NCBI RefSeq assembly: GCF_012849215.1
Contig: NZ_CP051682.1
Coordinates: 992,001 to 1,056,000 of the forward strand
Source: Mucilaginibacter robiniae
GTDB taxonomy: Bacteria > Bacteroidota > Bacteroidia > Sphingobacteriales > Sphingobacteriaceae
Reading direction: 5' to 3'
Length of the DNA: 64,000 nucleotides
Shown one piece after another: positions 61,185-64,000 of the stretch. Within the stretch, counting starts at the first letter, position 1. Each line of letters opens with the position of its first letter. The notes beneath the pieces were generated by a model that saw nothing but the letters and a program-made list of their open reading frames with translations, was not told the origin of the DNA and did no database searches. The position numbers were made by a program, and so were the translations under genes.

Positions 61185-64000
61185 AATAATGCAGGAAAGT
61201 AAAACGAGGCAGCATTACCAACACCATCTTTTGTTCCTTCTTGACCGTTACCAGCAATGGTACTTACCACACCATCGGGAGTAATCATCCTTACATAATT
61301 ATTCAACTCAGTTATAAAAAGATTACCAGAAGCGTCAACAACTACACCTCTTGGATAGGCTAAACCGGCTGACGTACCGACGCCATCTACATGACTATAG
61401 GTTCCACTACCAGCAAAAACAGTAACTACGCCAGTTGCACTAACTTTACGTATTAAGTTGTTATAAGTATCAGCAACATAAAGGTTGCCTTTGATATCTG
61501 TGGCAATACCACTCAGACCGTTAAAGCTACTACTACCTGTATTATTAATTAACCCTGAACTACCATTACCAGTTACAGTAGTAACAGTACCATCTGGAGT
61601 TATTTTACGAATTTTTCCAGAACCTGAATCAGTAACGTATAAATTACCTGCCACATCTATTGTAATACCTGTTGGGTTATAGAAGCTTGCTGCTAGACCT
61701 ACTCCATCTATTGATGTTGCGGCTCCATTACCAGCAAAAGTGGTAACTACACCTGCTAAGGTAATTTTACGTATTAAATTATTATTACCATCAGCTACAT
61801 ATAAGTTGCCAACATAATCACTTACTATGCCATTAGGAAAATTAAAGCTAGCGGCTGTACCTGTTCCATTAACGGCTCCTGTACTACCAGTACCTGCCAA
61901 TGTAGTAACATTACCATTAGCATCAATTTTCCTAATCAGACTGTTATTTCTATCAGTTACATAAATATTACCCGAAACATCTGTTGTCACACCAAAAGGA
62001 TAATAGAACGTAGCTGCACTAGCTAATCCATTTAATGAACCTGAACTGCCTGTACCAGCTACAGTGTTTACCTTTCCAAAGCTATTGGCAGGTATAACAG
62101 TACCATTATTGGTAGGTGTTATTGGCTTTATTGTTGTACCGGCGGTAAGTGCAGGAATACTGCTATAACTAATTTGCGGCGGTCCAATAAAAGTAAACCC
62201 ATCTGCTGTAGCACTTCCATAAGCATTTGTTACACTAACACTACCTGATGTAGCCGTTGGTGCCGGAACAGCTATTATACTAGTTGGTGACAGCACAGTA
62301 TATGACAATGCTGATACACCACCTATGCTAACACCAGTTACACCAGCAAAGCTTGTTCCGGTAAAAGTGATAACAGTACCTGCATTCGCTTTTGTTGGCA
62401 ATATGCAGGCTATGGTTGGAGCTGTAGGTGGCACACCTACTTCAATATTCAGCTGTGCTGTACTGGTGCCAATCATATTGCTCGCAGTTATGGAATAGTT
62501 AACAGCAGCTGAGATAGTTGTTGGTGTGCCGCTGATGGTACCTAGACCATTTAAAGCTAAACCAGCTGGCAATGCAGGCGATACTGCATACCCTGTTAAT
62601 GAAATTTTGCGGATGGCATTATTGCCTTTATCAGCTACATACAGGTTGCCTGCAGCATTAGCCAAAACGTTAACCGGATTATTAAAGCTAGCCTCTGTTC
62701 CTGTTCTGTTAACCAGAGCAGCAACACCAGTTCCAGCCAAAGTTGTTACTTCACCTGCTGGGGTAATTTTTCGAATTAAGTGATTGCCGGCATCAGCTAC
62801 ATAAATATTGCCGGTAAAATCTATAGTTATACCTGTTGGATTATTAAAGCTGGCTGCTGTACCTTTGCCATCAGCTTTACCAGTTAAACCAGATCCTGCC
62901 AAAGTTGATACAATACTCGCTGGTGTAATTTTACGAATTAAGTGGTTACTCTTATCAGCTATATAGAAGTTACCGTAATTATCAATAGCTACACTTTGCG
63001 GATAATTAAAGGTAGCTGCATTAGCTGGACCATTAGCTGCACCGGCACTACCTGTACCTGCAAAGGTTGATACTATACCATCTGTACTTATTTTACGAAT
63101 TTTGTTATTATAACCATCAGCTATATACAAATTACCGGCATCATCGATAGCCATTCCTTGTGGATAATTGAAACTGGCATTTACAAGTTTGCCGTCATCT
63201 GATCCATAATTGGTATTATTAGTTAATGTGGTAACTACGCCTGTAGGAGTTATTTTTCTGATTTGATTATAGCTTTGATCAGACACATAAATATTTCCAT
63301 CTTTATCTATAGTCATTCCTTGTATTGAACCAAAGCTGGCAGATGTACCCGTACCATTAGTATTACCGTATGCACCACTTCCAGCAAAGACAGTTACAAC
63401 TCCTGCTGGCGTTATTTTATGGATTACGTAATTATCTGCCGAATACAAATTACCTGATGCATCCTGCACTACAGCAGATGGCTGATTAATGATTGATGAA
63501 GATGACGTTTCTGTACTGCCGGCAAAAGTAGTGGTTTGCCTATATAATGCCTCAGGAACAATACTTCCATTGTTGGTTACAGTTAATGGTGTTATAGCCA
63601 CACCTGCTTGGTAGGTTTGTGGCCCTTTATAGGAAATATTAGGTGCACTATTAAAGGTAAAGCCCGTTAAACCATTATTACCATAGGCATTTGTTACCTT
63701 TACAGAAGTACCGGTTGAACCTGGTGCTACTATAGCTTTAATAATGGTTGGTGAAACTACATAGTAATTAGTTGCCGCAATCCCACCAATTTCCACAGCA
63801 GTAGCATCAGTAAAATTAGTTCCAGTTATAGTCAGAATATTACCAGTACCAGCAGCAACAGGGCTAAATGCAGTAACAGCTGGTGCCTGTTCCGGTATTT
63901 TTATTTCTATAGCAATATCACTATTACTTATGCCAGCTGTATTTATTCCACTAGCTGTGTAAGTGATTGCTGATGACGAAACTGTTGGTGTACCGCTAAT
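61160..64000 (-). CDS. Giant NHL/IPT T9SS protein, N-terminal part (runs off the right edge)
   Basis: Open from 64000 (no start in the window) to TGA at 61160. It contains many NHL beta-propeller repeats (ITPAGVVTTLAGTGSTG, GNIYVADAGNHLIRKITP), putative Ig domains (ALPAGLALNGLGTISGTP) and IPT/TIG domains (GTVITFTGTSFAGVTGVSIG, ITGTNFTDATAVEIGG). The GTG near 63796 is internal. The ORF ends prematurely where an NHL repeat should read DQTGNVIVADNA; restoring one G at about 61168 joins it to the next ORF. Same gene as 58593-61184. Confidence 0.85.
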   Translation of the reverse strand: MSGTPTVSSSAITYTASGINTAGISNSDIAIEIKIPEQAPAVTAFSPVAAGTGNILTITGTNFTDATAVEIGGIAATNYYVVSPTIIKAIVAPGSTGTSVKVTNAYGNNGLTGFTFNSAPNISYKGPQTYQAGVAITPLTVTNNGSIVPEALYRQTTTFAGSTETSSSSIINQPSAVVQDASGNLYSADNYVIHKITPAGVVTVFAGSGAYGNTNGTGTSASFGSIQGMTIDKDGNIYVSDQSYNQIRKITPTGVVTTLTNNTNYGSDDGKLVNASFNYPQGMAIDDAGNLYIADGYNNKIRKISTDGIVSTFAGTGSAGAANGPANAATFNYPQSVAIDNYGNFYIADKSNHLIRKITPASIVSTLAGSGLTGKADGKGTAASFNNPTGITIDFTGNIYVADAGNHLIRKITPAGEVTTLAGTGVAALVNRTGTEASFNNPVNVLANAAGNLYVADKGNNAIRKISLTGYAVSPALPAGLALNGLGTISGTPTTISAAVNYSITASNMIGTSTAQLNIEVGVPPTAPTIACILPTKANAGTVITFTGTSFAGVTGVSIGGVSALSYTVLSPTSIIAVPAPTATSGSVSVTNAYGSATADGFTFIGPPQISYSSIPALTAGTTIKPITPTNNGTVIPANSFGKVNTVAGTGSSGSLNGLASAATFYYPFGVTTDVSGNIYVTDRNNSLIRKIDANGNVTTLAGTGSTGAVNGTGTAASFNFPNGIVSDYVGNLYVADGNNNLIRKITLAGVVTTFAGNGAATSIDGVGLAASFYNPTGITIDVAGNLYVTDSGSGKIRKITPDGTVTTVTGNGSSGLINNTGSSSFNGLSGIATDIKGNLYVADTYNNLIRKVSATGVVTVFAGSGTYSHVDGVGTSAGLAYPRGVVVDASGNLFITELNNYVRMITPDGVVSTIAGNGQEGTKDGVGNAASFYFPALLCLDQTVM

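Overview
The window looks like a chromosomal segment from a Bacteroidota bacterium, most likely of the Sphingobacteriaceae (Mucilaginibacter/Pedobacter type). This rests on gene content: SusC/SusD with an ECF sigma/FecR pair, type IX secretion (PorP/SprF and both type A and type B C-terminal sorting domains), MBG and cadherin-like repeat proteins, TAnnTTTG-like promoters and moderate-to-low GC. No species can be named from the sequence alone.

Layout. 1-7.5 kb: end of a response regulator, a KgtP-like dicarboxylate transporter divergent from a MarR-GNAT fusion, then a minus-strand operon (methyltransferase, AIR-synthase-like, ThiE-like, Trm112-like, perhaps a GT90 glycosyltransferase) behind a TPP riboswitch with a clear terminator, then a ModE-like regulator. 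7.7-15.4 kb: a histidine kinase with an ethylene-receptor-type membrane domain, two MACPF-domain lipoprotein paralogues flanking a metzincin protease, and a decayed membrane-protein gene hidden in a gap. 15.4-22.9 kb: housekeeping genes (dnaX, icd, manA) and small conserved proteins; dnaX carries an A11 tract at the position expected for gamma-subunit slippage.

22.9-27.5 kb: tRNA-Phe followed by a small decayed island (excisionase-like HTH protein, GIY-YIG nuclease, IS3-family element, and the N-terminal stub of what looks like a large DUF4011-type helicase cut off by the IS). 27.5-40.2 kb: a PorP/SprF protein, a 2985-residue T9SS adhesin built of cadherin-like and MBG repeats, three phage-tail-collar proteins and a formyltransferase. 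41-44.3 kb: RluA-family pseudouridine synthase and nitronate monooxygenase.

44.4-57.8 kb: a minus-strand nutrient locus: ECF sigma factor, calcineurin-type phosphoesterase, FecR, SusC (with STN domain), SusD-like lipoprotein, DUF5689 lipoprotein, an envelope protein and a YncE/phosphoesterase fusion. The phosphoesterases suggest uptake of a phosphorylated substrate. 57.9-64 kb: a FnIII-like lipoprotein coupled to a very large NHL/IPT/MBG T9SS protein that runs off the right edge and is split by an apparent single-base deletion.

Three genes (first MACPF gene, IS orfA, NHL giant) are each broken by what looks like one base, so true decay and assembly indels both need considering. All assignments are from reading the sequence and family knowledge; no database search was run.
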